Shown here in pieces: positions 39,495 to 47,414 of a stretch of DNA of 64,000 bases (its first letter is position 1; each line of letters opens with the position of its first letter). The DNA comes from Treponema phagedenis (GTDB lineage: Bacteria; Spirochaetota; Spirochaetia; Treponematales; Treponemataceae): NCBI RefSeq assembly GCF_008153345.1, contig NZ_CP042818.1, forward strand, positions 806,001 to 870,000, read 5' to 3'. The position numbers were made by a program, and so were the translations under genes. Below the pieces are notes generated by a model, which ran no database searches, had not been told where the DNA came from, and saw only the letters and a list, made by a program, of their open reading frames with translations.

Positions 39495-39941
39495 ATGAAA
39501 ATGGATTTAACAAAAAAGATTGACGATTTAATCGTGGCAAATGATGAGTCGGGATTGGATGCGATTATCAAAGAACATGGCGGATATATTTTTAAAACGG
39601 AGTACCTTGGTTTTACGAGTAATCACGGACTTATGGGAGAGTATTTTTACAGCAATTCTTTTGAAGAAGCCGTGGGAAAAACAAAGGAATATTTAAGTAT
39701 TCCCTTACAAAAAAAAGAAGACGGACTTTCAATATCTCTTGAATTAATAACTAAGTTTTTAAATGGCGGATTAGAATACGGCGCAAATATCTTTTCTAAA
39801 AAACAAACAGGGAAGGGAATCACCTCAACTTGCAACTTAAGCGATTGCAGTAATTTTGAGCAAATTAAGCGAGGAACTGAAACGCTATCGGATGATGATT
39901 TATTGAGGTTTAAAAAACTCATTGAGGAAACTTTGATGTAA
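39495..39941 (+). CDS. Early phage protein of unknown function, paralogue B
   Basis: 148 aa, 5 bases after paralogue A, with GGAGGA upstream. Starts MDLTKKIDDL, has HGGYIF near residue 30 and ends FKKLIEETLM. Clearly a tandem duplicate of A that has diverged most in the centre. Retention of both copies in a compact phage genome implies distinct roles or targets. Confidence 0.7.
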   Translation: MKMDLTKKIDDLIVANDESGLDAIIKEHGGYIFKTEYLGFTSNHGLMGEYFYSNSFEEAVGKTKEYLSIPLQKKEDGLSISLELITKFLNGGLEYGANIFSKKQTGKGITSTCNLSDCSNFEQIKRGTETLSDDDLLRFKKLIEETLM

Positions 39942-39948
39942 GCACAAT

Positions 39949-39973
39949 CCCCGCCGCAGTGGATGCGGCGGGG
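39949..39973 (+). other. GC-rich hairpin after the paralogue pair
   Basis: Perfect 10-bp stem CCCCGCCGCA with loop GTGGA, then TATACGGAGGAATG. No T-run, so not a simple terminator. It is followed by a ribosome site and a seven-codon frame (ATG at 39985) whose TGA overlaps an ATG at 40005. Confidence 0.6.
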
Positions 39974-40049
39974 TATACGGAGGAATGTTAGGAGAAAATA
40001 AAAAATGAATATTTATTTTTTTCTTGCGATTATTTTAATTGCAAACAAT

Positions 40050-40637
40050 TTACTGATTTTGTTCCATCTTCTTATACAACTTTCTGAGCCGCTTTATATC
40101 TTTTTTGTTAAGATTAAAACAATAATTGTCTACGATTTCCTGGCCTGTCTCAATTCGTATTTGTGCAAGAATATTTTGATAATGCGGCTGGCTAAGAGTG
40201 AGGAGGCTTTTTTTGAGCTTTTCGGCGGTATTATCGGAGTTGCCGGAATCCTTTCCGAGCAACAATGCGTTATTAATAATTTTAGTCGCCGAAACGATAC
40301 GATGGAGATCGGCGATATATTTACACACATCTTTACTTGCAATGAGTACACCCCGGTTGAGAAAATCGACGAGTTGTACGCTGAGTTCCTCGATGAATTT
40401 ATCAAAAGCGATAAGCGAACAGAAATCCAAATCCGGGTACTCATAAATGAACTTGACCATTGCAGCAGAAAGCTCGTGATAAAACTCGATTCGTTTTGGG
40501 AATACTTCATAAAACAATCGTTCCTTGCGAGCCCGAGCGTTTGCGAAAAAGTTAAACAAAGAATTAAGAGCAAATATTAACACACTTCCGCCTACGGTTA
40601 TACCTGCTGCAATAATTATTGCTAACTCATTACTCAT
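40050..40637 (-). CDS. Single-pass membrane protein of unknown function
   Basis: 195 aa from ATG 40637, preceded by AGGAGTG. N-terminal membrane segment (LAIIIAAGITVGGSVLIFAL), then a soluble helical domain. It is the only minus-strand gene inside the early region and may be expressed in the lysogen, for example in superinfection exclusion. A plus-strand frame (40005-40580) covers nearly the same DNA and has its own AGGAG and a hydrophobic start. I favour the minus strand because its protein composition is more natural, but both could be used. Confidence 0.55.
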   Translation of the reverse strand: MSNELAIIIAAGITVGGSVLIFALNSLFNFFANARARKERLFYEVFPKRIEFYHELSAAMVKFIYEYPDLDFCSLIAFDKFIEELSVQLVDFLNRGVLIASKDVCKYIADLHRIVSATKIINNALLLGKDSGNSDNTAEKLKKSLLTLSQPHYQNILAQIRIETGQEIVDNYCFNLNKKDIKRLRKLYKKMEQNQ

Positions 40638-40737
40638 AAAAAACACCACTCCTAAAATTTTTATAGTTTTTTTTGGCGAATTAATTATAGCAAATTTTAA
40701 GATGGTTTTATACCTTCGAGCCTTGCGCCCGAAGGTT

Positions 40738-40781
40738 GCCCCGCAAGGGTTTTTATTCCGGTTCAACTCCGGAAGCGGGGC
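40738..40781 (+). ncRNA. tRNA acceptor/T-arm-like element, copy 2
   Basis: Same 44-base plan as copy 1: GCCCCGC/GCGGGGC stem, TTCCGG/CCGGAA T-stem, loop TTCAACT (one base changed, still fits TTCRANY). Preceded by a 7-bp hairpin (ACCTTCG/CGAAGGT). It lies 51 bases before the Ner-like gene. Confidence 0.6.
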
Positions 40782-40814
40782 TTTGGGAAACTTCACCTAA
40801 CGGAGGAAAACAAC

Positions 40815-40820
40815 ATGTAA
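40815..40820 (+). promoter_or_regulatory. Start-stop element ahead of the Ner-like gene
   Basis: CGGAGGAAAACAAC is followed by ATG TAA, a start codon with an immediate stop, whose end overlaps the true ribosome site TAAGGAGG. Such start-stop pairs can hold ribosomes and tune the next gene. Confidence 0.5.
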
Positions 40821-40832
40821 GGAGGAATCACT

Positions 40833-41174
40833 ATGGACAACAGCACTGTACCTCTTGATGATTTTTTAATTTTGGAAAAATACGCGGTAACAAGTAGACC
40901 GTACCCCTTTGACCTTGAGCGTAAACAAAAGGTAGAGCGGGCTATGTTTGACGCGGGTATTCGAAGCGTTTCCGAATTAGCGAAACGGTTAAAAATGAAT
41001 TATACAAGCCTATCGGAAATAATCAACGGTACCCGCTTAAGTAGAAAGGCAGAAACTCGTATTGCAGCCTTTTTAAAAAGGCCCGCCGCCGAACTCTTTA
41101 CTGTACGTACTCCTTTAGAACTTGCAAAGATGAACAAAAAACAAATTGAAAGTAACGGGGGGCGTGTTGCATGA
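40833..41174 (+). CDS. Helix-turn-helix early regulator (Ner-like)
   Basis: 113 aa with an XRE/Ner-type HTH in the middle (VSELAKRLKMNYTSLSEIINGTRLSRKAETRI). It sits directly upstream of the transposase, as Ner does in Mu, where it shuts down early and repressor transcription. AAGGAGG precedes the ATG. Ends in an ATGA overlap with the transposase gene. Could bind the 44-bp-spaced repeats. Confidence 0.8.
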   Translation: MDNSTVPLDDFLILEKYAVTSRPYPFDLERKQKVERAMFDAGIRSVSELAKRLKMNYTSLSEIINGTRLSRKAETRIAAFLKRPAAELFTVRTPLELAKMNKKQIESNGGRVA

Positions 41175-43051
41175 AAGTATCAACAAAAGATATGGCGGAT
41201 ATTTTAAGCATAAGCCGCAAAGCGTTATTAGAAAAAGCGGGGCGGGAAAAATGGCAGTACGTTAAAAGGCAGGGCGGCAAGTTTTGGATAACCGAAAGCA
41301 TGAGCGAAGATGTGCAGCTTGCCGTTCTTTCTGCCCGAGAGGTAGCAACAAAAACGCAAAGCGAATCGGGGCAGTTATTTACACAAGTTACCGAATCGGA
41401 GCGAGATGTTGCAAAGCTTAGAATGTCAATCATAAACGCATACAACACCGCCGAGCTTTCGGCGAAGGAGTTTTGTAAGGCGTTTAATGCAGGGGAAATT
41501 TCCCTTGCATTAAAAGAGGCATACGGCAAGCATTTAAGCGAGCGCACCTTTTACCGCTGGTTAAGTGAGTTTACGCAAAGCGGGATTTCAGGAATAACCC
41601 CGCTATACTCTTCCGGCAATAGCCGCGGAGGCAGCGGGGCAAGTTTAACCGACGAAGAAAAAGATGTACTCAAACATTTTTATTTAGACATTAACAGACG
41701 AAGCATTAATCACTGCTTCCTTGCACTTAAAGCAAACTTGCCGGATACAACGGCAACGTATCAGGTTTGTTATCGGTATTTAAAAAGTTTACCGCCTGCA
41801 CAAGTTGACCGGTACCGCAAAGGCGAAACTTTCTTTGAAGCGCGGCACCTGCCGTACATTGAGCGAAACAAACCGCTATACAAAAGCATGGAGCATGTGC
41901 AGGGGGATCACCATATATTAGATCGCGTGGTTAAGTACAAGGGAAAGCTAGTGCGGCCATGGGTAAGTACTTTTATTGATATGCGAAGCGGGGCGGTTTT
42001 AGGTTGGTGCGTGAACACAAACCCTTCAAGTCAAACAATTCTCGCCGCGTACTACATGATGATTGTGCGCTTCGGAATTCCTTTAGTTGTGCACGTCGAC
42101 AACGGCAAGGACTACAAGGGTAAAGTAATCAAGGGTCAGAGTGCGCGCATGAAAGTCTTTGATGCGGCCGGAGTTGAGCGAGAAGAGGAAGTGCTTATCA
42201 CCGGAGCAATTGTAACCTGCGGCAGTAAATTAATTTATGCAACGCCGTTCCATGGGCAATCGAAAGGCGTTCAAGAGCGGTTCTACGGGGTTCTCGAAGA
42301 GTATTACTCAAAGAATACCGGGAACTATATTGGCAGCAATACGAGCGCTCGTGTTGACGAGCAGCGGCTTTTTTGGAGAGCAATAAACGGCAAGGCAAAG
42401 CGGGATGATGTAAGCGAATGGGCTGATGTTGTAAACGAATTCGTCCACTGGGTGCATTGGTACAATACCGAATGGGTTAGCAATGCAAAGGGGCGAAAAG
42501 GGCTAACGCCTGAGCAGGCTTTTTTAGAAAACTTACCTGAGAACTTGCGCGCCCCCGATATGGAAACGGTAGAGCTTGCGCTCACGAAGGCGGAGGTGCG
42601 CACCGTTTCGAGAAACGGCATTCGAATTGGCAGCACCGAATATTGGGCTGAGGAGCTGCGGGGCTTAACGGGGCAACAAGTAATGGCGCGGTTAAATCTC
42701 ACCAATAAAAATGAAGTGCTCGTCTGCGATTCAAAGGGCAAGGTTTTATGCCGGGCGTATGCGGGCATGTTTATTGAAACAGGCAATACAGAAGCGGACA
42801 TGGAGTTTGTGCAATCGGTGCGCAAAAAGGTGCGCGCTTTTGTAAAAGACAATCCGCTTGAGCGGCTTTCGTTTAAACCTAAAAACATGCTTGAAATTGC
42901 GATGGAAGCAACCGGCATTGAAACGCCGCAAATCGATTCTTACATTCCGCAGCTTGAAGAGCCTGAAAAAGAAGAAAAAGAAACTGAACCTAAAAAGGGC
43001 AAGTATCAAAATTATTTTGATGCGGATGATTTACAAATACTAACATCATAG
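41171..43051 (+). CDS. DDE transposase, MuA-like
   Basis: 626 aa. N-terminal Mu-type winged helix (VSTKDMADILSISRKALLEKAG), linker helices, then an RNase-H/retroviral integrase core with Asp246 (QGDHHILD), Asp310 (VHVDNGKD) and Glu369 (GVQERFYG), spacing close to MuA. The C-terminal part is a Mu-transposase beta-barrel domain and a Lys/Glu-rich tail that may contact the MuB-like partner. It should act on the TTTGGCAAAA sites at the prophage ends for integration and replicative transposition. Confidence 0.95.
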   Translation: MKVSTKDMADILSISRKALLEKAGREKWQYVKRQGGKFWITESMSEDVQLAVLSAREVATKTQSESGQLFTQVTESERDVAKLRMSIINAYNTAELSAKEFCKAFNAGEISLALKEAYGKHLSERTFYRWLSEFTQSGISGITPLYSSGNSRGGSGASLTDEEKDVLKHFYLDINRRSINHCFLALKANLPDTTATYQVCYRYLKSLPPAQVDRYRKGETFFEARHLPYIERNKPLYKSMEHVQGDHHILDRVVKYKGKLVRPWVSTFIDMRSGAVLGWCVNTNPSSQTILAAYYMMIVRFGIPLVVHVDNGKDYKGKVIKGQSARMKVFDAAGVEREEEVLITGAIVTCGSKLIYATPFHGQSKGVQERFYGVLEEYYSKNTGNYIGSNTSARVDEQRLFWRAINGKAKRDDVSEWADVVNEFVHWVHWYNTEWVSNAKGRKGLTPEQAFLENLPENLRAPDMETVELALTKAEVRTVSRNGIRIGSTEYWAEELRGLTGQQVMARLNLTNKNEVLVCDSKGKVLCRAYAGMFIETGNTEADMEFVQSVRKKVRAFVKDNPLERLSFKPKNMLEIAMEATGIETPQIDSYIPQLEEPEKEEKETEPKKGKYQNYFDADDLQILTS

Positions 43052-43062
43052 GAGGAATGAGA

Positions 43063-43998
43063 ATGAGTGATGTTTCGATTGATAATCTTTCAGTTAAAGA
43101 AAGGTTGAAGGAAGCGCTGCTGCGTTTTGACATAAGTCAAACGAAAGCGGCAAAAGAAATGGGTTACACATCGAGTGTATTAAGTCAATATTTAAATGAC
43201 ACGTACCGCGGCGATGTTGTAAAAGTTGAAGAGGCAATAATCAAATGGATTGCGCGCAAAACCGAAAACGCCGGCAAAAAACATGTCGCAATAATTGAAA
43301 CCACTGCGATGCGGCAAATGAGCCGGGCAATTCGGCTTGCGCACGATGAAAAGGACATCGCCCTTATTGTAGGAGATGCCGGAAGCGGAAAGACAACAAC
43401 AGCCGAGCAATACGTTCGCGACAACCCGCGCACTTCTATTTTGATTAAGTGTTCCGGGGCAATGAGTAAGAGACGCATGACCGAAGAGATTGCGCGGCAA
43501 ATAGGACTAAATACGTATCGCGTTAAGTTTGATAACCTCGTTGATATGGTAAGTGAGGCGTTAGCGGAAAAAGAAGCAATTGTAATTATTGATGAAGCGG
43601 ATAGTCTTCGCGATGATGCCTTAGAGTTTAGCCGCAGGCTCATTAACGATTTAGGAGAAACGGGTCTTGTGTTGATAGGACTTCCCGGGCTTGCTGCCCG
43701 CATTCAAAACTTAAAGAATGACCACCGCCAGCTTGAAAGTCGCATCGGGGTATTTTTGAAATTACAAGGGCTTATGAAAGTCGACGCTGAAAGAATAACC
43801 GAGAGTGTGTGGCCTGAAGTTTCGCAAGAAATTACGGAATCCATTTATGAGATTTCAAAACGAGATATTAGGCAGTTTGTAAAGATTATCAATCGATCAC
43901 AGAACATTATGACTGCAAACAGGCTTGAAATGCCCAATGTTGAAATAATCGAAATGGCCGGCAAAATGATTTTACGCAGAAATTATATAGGGGGGTAA
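43063..43998 (+). CDS. AAA+ ATPase, MuB-like transposition target protein
   Basis: 311 aa from ATG 43063, best spaced to AGGAGGA; an ATG at 43057 is too close. N-terminal HTH (ISQTKAAKEMGYTSSVLSQYL) as in MuB, Walker A GDAGSGKTT, Walker B IVIIDEADSL, and a sensor region (GLVLIGLPGLAARI). MuB proteins coat target DNA, stimulate MuA and give target immunity. Follows the transposase by 11 bases. Confidence 0.93.
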   Translation: MSDVSIDNLSVKERLKEALLRFDISQTKAAKEMGYTSSVLSQYLNDTYRGDVVKVEEAIIKWIARKTENAGKKHVAIIETTAMRQMSRAIRLAHDEKDIALIVGDAGSGKTTTAEQYVRDNPRTSILIKCSGAMSKRRMTEEIARQIGLNTYRVKFDNLVDMVSEALAEKEAIVIIDEADSLRDDALEFSRRLINDLGETGLVLIGLPGLAARIQNLKNDHRQLESRIGVFLKLQGLMKVDAERITESVWPEVSQEITESIYEISKRDIRQFVKIINRSQNIMTANRLEMPNVEIIEMAGKMILRRNYIGG

Positions 43999-44000
43999 AA

Positions 44001-44702
44001 ATGATTGAAACAAAAGCATTAACTGAAAAGCTCGGATTGAACAAAGAAACGGCAAAACGGATTAAGAGTTTGGAACAAGGGCTTATAAAAGTATTGATGG
44101 AAGCAACGTTGAAAGCGTTTAAAATCGGCGAAATATTATACATGGTCGAAGCGAACAATTCAAAAGGCAGACAAGCGTTTGTAGATTGGGTAACAAAGGA
44201 TTTAAAAATCTCGTGGCAAACGTGTTTGAACTATAAAAAGCTTTTTGTGTTTTTCTATCAGGATCCCGAACGCTTGGAAAACCTTACCATTATGCAAGCG
44301 TACGCAGAAGCGGGCATTGCGGTTAAAAAAGCCTTACCACCTCCGAAAGAAGAGTATGAAGAGGTATTTACCGCAGGCGAAGAGGAAGAAGCATACGATG
44401 CAGAGCTTGCCGAAATATTTAAGCGCAATCCTTTAAGCGGAATACAACTCAAGAAGTATCGCGTGAATGTTGAGGACGGCACGGTTTGGGGCTTCAGGAA
44501 AGGCTACGGCAGAATTTCAATTGCGGATATTCGCCTGACTAAACCTGCGGGGCTTCCCGAACTTGAATGGCTTACCATGCAAAACGAAGTGCAAATTGTT
44601 TTTGAAAAGTATTTTGAAAAAATAGAGCGGTGCGAAGATGAGGGCGTAATTCCTGAACCTGAAGACACGCCGTTTGGATTAAAACATATCGGCAGGAGGT
44701 GA
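44001..44702 (+). CDS. Hypothetical early phage protein (DUF3102-like start)
   Basis: 233 aa, directly after the MuB-like gene. The N-terminal half is helical with KAFKIGEILYMVEANNSKGRQAFVDWV and SWQTCLNYKKL, the look of DUF3102-type phage proteins with a DNA-binding helical domain. The C-terminal half is acidic. Function unknown; position suggests replication or regulation. Confidence 0.65.
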   Translation: MIETKALTEKLGLNKETAKRIKSLEQGLIKVLMEATLKAFKIGEILYMVEANNSKGRQAFVDWVTKDLKISWQTCLNYKKLFVFFYQDPERLENLTIMQAYAEAGIAVKKALPPPKEEYEEVFTAGEEEEAYDAELAEIFKRNPLSGIQLKKYRVNVEDGTVWGFRKGYGRISIADIRLTKPAGLPELEWLTMQNEVQIVFEKYFEKIERCEDEGVIPEPEDTPFGLKHIGRR

Positions 44703-44706
44703 GAAT

Positions 44707-44901
44707 ATGAAAGTAAGTGCTGACGCATATAGCTTGCTTGATAGCAAACTTTTTGAAATTGAAAATACGGCAACTTCGGGGATTTTACAAAAAAACCCGC
44801 GCGATTGTTGTGTGGAAATTAAAAATATTGTCTTTGAAATAAGGCAGATTTTAAAAAATGAATTTTACATCGATGGCGGTGATGAACCGCCTGCGGCGTA
44901 A
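44707..44901 (+). CDS. Small hypothetical protein (64 aa)
   Basis: Begins 4 bases after its neighbour with GGAGGTGAG before the ATG, so likely translated. Acidic, helical (CVEIKNIVFEIRQILKNEF). No family recognised. Confidence 0.6.
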   Translation: MKVSADAYSLLDSKLFEIENTATSGILQKNPRDCCVEIKNIVFEIRQILKNEFYIDGGDEPPAA

Positions 44902-44942
44902 AAGATAAAAAAAATAAACATAAAACTTTAGGAGGTTTTATA

Positions 44943-45455
44943 ATGGCGAAGTACAAACCGAGTACGGGAAAAATTGAATCGATTGAGGAAGTCAATAGCG
45001 CACTTAAAACTATCGGACTTCTCGAACATGAACTTGATTTAATTGACGCAAAATCAAATAAAGAGATAAGCGCAATTAAAGAAAAGGCAGCAAAGGACGG
45101 CGAGGGAAAGCGAAAGCAAATTGCAGAGCTTGCCGCAAAAATTGGAGCCTTCGCCGAATACAATCGTGATGAATTGTTCATCGATAAAAAAACGATTGAA
45201 CTTACATTCGGAACTTTCGGATTTAGAAAATCGACAAGCATTAGTATTAAAACAAAAACGACAGTCGGTCTTCTGGAAAAACTCGGGCTGACCGATTATA
45301 TTCGACTTAAAAAAGAAGCCGACAAGGAAAAGATGGCAGAGCTTGACGATGAAACGCTTGCACAAGTTGACGCCGTTCGAAAGGTAAAAGATACTTTCTT
45401 TTGCGAGGCAAATAAAGAAGAGGTTAATCGAGACCTTCTTAAAAGTGCCGGTTAA
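44943..45455 (+). CDS. gam: Host-nuclease inhibitor Gam (Mu Gam-like)
   Basis: 170 aa. Matches Mu Gam in size and plan: long N-terminal helix (ALKTIGLLEHELDLIDAKSNKEI), LAAKIGAFAEYNRDELF, the beta hairpin TIELTFGTFGFRKS and the C-terminal ETLAQVDAVRKVKDTFF. Mu Gam binds double-stranded DNA ends and blocks exonucleases such as RecBCD; it is related to Ku. AGGAGG precedes the ATG. Confidence 0.92.
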   Translation: MAKYKPSTGKIESIEEVNSALKTIGLLEHELDLIDAKSNKEISAIKEKAAKDGEGKRKQIAELAAKIGAFAEYNRDELFIDKKTIELTFGTFGFRKSTSISIKTKTTVGLLEKLGLTDYIRLKKEADKEKMAELDDETLAQVDAVRKVKDTFFCEANKEEVNRDLLKSAG

Positions 45456-45473
45456 TTTTTAAAGCCAAACCAT

Positions 45474-45499
45474 ACAGGGGAAAAAACTTTTTCCCCTGT
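45474..45499 (+). terminator. Terminator-like hairpin after gam
   Basis: Perfect 12-bp stem ACAGGGGAAAAA with a two-base loop, then GTGTATTTTTA. Likely weak or partial termination within the early operon. Confidence 0.65.
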
Positions 45500-45534
45500 G
45501 TGTATTTTTATTCAAATTAAGGAGAGATGTTATT

Positions 45535-45981
45535 TTGTTGAGAGAGCGAAAACAAAAAATTGCACTTATTCATATTGCAAAAAAAGAGCTTGGGTTAAAC
45601 GATGAAAACTATCGCGCGATTCTTTTAAATGCTAATATAAATTCCGCAAGCGAAATAGAAAGCGAGGAGCAGTTTAAAATAATTATGCGCGCCTTTGAAA
45701 ACTTAGGATTTAAGCGCACACTTTCTAATTATGAATTTAAAAATAAACGCTCAGGAGGCGGGGCTAATCGCTTAACTTCAAAACAAGAATACTATATACG
45801 GGGCTTGTGGGATTTAGCAAGCCGCAACCGAAGTGAGCGGAGCCTTCGGGCAATCGTGTATCGAATAACCGGCGAATACGATATTTCATGGCTTAGCAAA
45901 AAAGACGCAAGTAAGGTTATTCTTGCCTTACGAGATATTTGCAAAAAGGCAGGATATAATCCTGATACAAAACAAAGTTAA
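45535..45981 (+). CDS. gemA: GemA-like regulatory protein (Mu gp16, DUF1018)
   Basis: 148 aa starting at TTG (45535 or 45538) after AAGGAG. Family signatures: KIALIHIAKKELGLNDENYRAIL and LTSKQEYYIRGLWDLASR. In Mu, GemA (gene16) alters host gene expression and DNA topology and lies before the middle regulator mor. Same relative place here. Confidence 0.88.
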   Translation: MLRERKQKIALIHIAKKELGLNDENYRAILLNANINSASEIESEEQFKIIMRAFENLGFKRTLSNYEFKNKRSGGGANRLTSKQEYYIRGLWDLASRNRSERSLRAIVYRITGEYDISWLSKKDASKVILALRDICKKAGYNPDTKQS

Positions 45982-45999
45982 AAAAAAGAGGATGTAAAA

Positions 46000-46404
46000 A
46001 TGTTTTTGACGCCCTGTGAATGTGCTCAAATTATGAGCGAAATTGAAAACAAAGAAGTATCGGTTAGGAAAGTGTATTACTTGCTTGAAAGTTTTGAATT
46101 ACTTGCGGTTAAAATCGGTAATAGTTGCAAAATAACAATACAAGAATTGGAGGAGTATTATGAGCGAAGGGATCCGCGGTGTGCAGGAATTGTTAGAGAA
46201 CTTGCCGGCAATATTAAGCGTCAAAGAGGTGGCGGATGTTTTCAACGTAAGCCAAATCACTATCCGTCGATTGATATACAAGAGGAATTTAAATGCGTAC
46301 AAAATCCCGGGAGAGCGGGAGTGGAATATCAACAAGTCAGATTTAAAAAAGTTTATCGAAAGAAACGAAACGATAAACAATTAGAATTTTGTTTTTCAGC
46401 GTAA
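46000..46404 (+). CDS. HTH-like small protein, long frame
   Basis: 134 aa. The first 50 or so residues (TPCECAQIMSEIENKEVSVRKVYYLLESFEL) look like an excisionase-type winged helix. From 46160 the frame is overlapped completely by another HTH gene in a different frame, and the protein becomes Arg/Gln/Lys-rich and low in structure. The functional part is probably the N-terminal half. Possibly one half of a duplicated HTH pair, with the tail a by-product of the overlap. Confidence 0.55.
   Translation: MFLTPCECAQIMSEIENKEVSVRKVYYLLESFELLAVKIGNSCKITIQELEEYYERRDPRCAGIVRELAGNIKRQRGGGCFQRKPNHYPSIDIQEEFKCVQNPGRAGVEYQQVRFKKVYRKKRNDKQLEFCFSA
46160..46384 (+). CDS. Excisionase/MerR-type HTH protein nested in the previous frame
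   Basis: 74 aa with a clear HTH: ILSVKEVADVFNVSQITIRRLI then a wing with KIPGEREWNINKSDLKKFI, typical of helix_turn_helix_17/excisionase proteins. GGAGGAG just before the ATG gives it a better ribosome site than the enclosing gene. At the end of the early operon it could be the middle/late activator, standing in for Mor/C. Confidence 0.75.
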   Translation: MSEGIRGVQELLENLPAILSVKEVADVFNVSQITIRRLIYKRNLNAYKIPGEREWNINKSDLKKFIERNETINN

Positions 46405-46445
46405 AAAAACACTTTAGGATTTTTTATATCTTAAAGTGTTTTTTT
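46403..46445 (+). terminator. Terminator at the end of the early operon
   Basis: 14-bp A/T-rich stem (AAAAAAACACTTTA and complement) with a T-run in the 3' arm. It separates the early and lysis/late genes. Confidence 0.8.
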
Positions 46446-46488
46446 ATTTCTATGTATCTCTTCTCCGATTTTTCCCGCTTCTCTTTCT

Positions 46489-46494
46489 TATAAT
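46489..46494 (+). promoter_or_regulatory. Candidate activator-dependent late promoter
   Basis: TATAAT six bases before the ATG of the amidase gene, without a recognisable -35 and without a ribosome site. A transcript from here would start at or just inside the gene. A missing -35 suits a phage activator. Confidence 0.4.
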
Positions 46495-46500
46495 GTTTTT

Positions 46501-47055
46501 ATGAATATTGAAAAACAAATGTTAACGGTAAATCCGTTTTCCCGTCCAGGGCAAAAGCTGCAAGAGGTTAAGGGAGTGGTTATTCACTGGGTTGCAAACC
46601 CCGGAACAAGTGCACAAGCAAACAGAAACTATTTTGAAAGTTTAAAGCGGCAGAAAAAAAAAGACGGAGCCAGATACGCTTCAGCACATTTTATCATCGG
46701 CATTACAGGCGATGTACTGCAATGTTTACCGATTGATGAAGTAGCCTATCATGTCGGCGCGTGGAAATATCGGGATGGCATTGAGTACCGTTTAAGTTCG
46801 TATCCGAATAATTGCACCATCGGCATTGAGCTTTGTCATAAAAATTGGACGGGTGCATTTACAGAGGAAACGCTTGCAAGTGCAATTGTACTTACCGCAA
46901 CTTTGTTAAAACAATTTTCATTAAATCCGCAAACAGATTTATACCGGCATTTCGACATCACCGGTAAAGACTGTCCGCGATATTTTATCGGCAACCTCGG
47001 CGCATGGATTGATTTTAAATGTGCCGTTGAAAAATATTTAATAAGCATTTTATAA
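46501..47055 (+). CDS. Endolysin: N-acetylmuramoyl-L-alanine amidase
   Basis: 184 aa, Amidase_2 fold. Zinc ligands fit VIHWVANPG (His), AYHVGAW region and RHFDITGKDCP (His and Cys/Asp). It cuts the bond between muramic acid and the peptide stem at lysis. No signal peptide, so release depends on the holin-like gene that follows. The ATG has no Shine-Dalgarno; translation may be leaderless or begin at the Met at 46519. Confidence 0.92.
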   Translation: MNIEKQMLTVNPFSRPGQKLQEVKGVVIHWVANPGTSAQANRNYFESLKRQKKKDGARYASAHFIIGITGDVLQCLPIDEVAYHVGAWKYRDGIEYRLSSYPNNCTIGIELCHKNWTGAFTEETLASAIVLTATLLKQFSLNPQTDLYRHFDITGKDCPRYFIGNLGAWIDFKCAVEKYLISIL

Positions 47056-47078
47056 ATGCTTAAAAAAGGAGTTAAAAA

Positions 47079-47414
47079 ATGTTTGAACTTATGAATTTCC
47101 TCCCGGTATTCGTACTCATTGCGGTGCTGCTCACCGTTATTTTTACGGAACTTATCAAAAAGCTTGATGTGAAAGATAAACTGAAAGGCTATCGCGTATG
47201 GATACCTTTTTTGTTTTCCGCTCTTTTTGCGTTTCTTTTACAGTTTGGCGAGTTTATTAAAATCCGCGAGGTGTGGTTTTGGGGAGCGACTATTTTCGGA
47301 TTGAGTGTATTTTTTTATGAAGCTATTTTGAAAAAAATACAAGAGACGTCATATCCTAAAAAAGAAACTGAAACGGATGAAGAGGGAAATAAAAAGAATG
47401 TGTACAAAATTTAA
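47079..47414 (+). CDS. Holin-like membrane protein
   Basis: 111 aa with three membrane helices (VFVLIAVLLTVIFTELI, IPFLFSALFAFLLQF, WGATIFGLSVFFYEAIL) and a charged C-terminus, directly after the endolysin and with AAGGAG upstream. Size, topology and position fit a class I holin, though no family motif was identified. Confidence 0.75.
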   Translation: MFELMNFLPVFVLIAVLLTVIFTELIKKLDVKDKLKGYRVWIPFLFSALFAFLLQFGEFIKIREVWFWGATIFGLSVFFYEAILKKIQETSYPKKETETDEEGNKKNVYKI

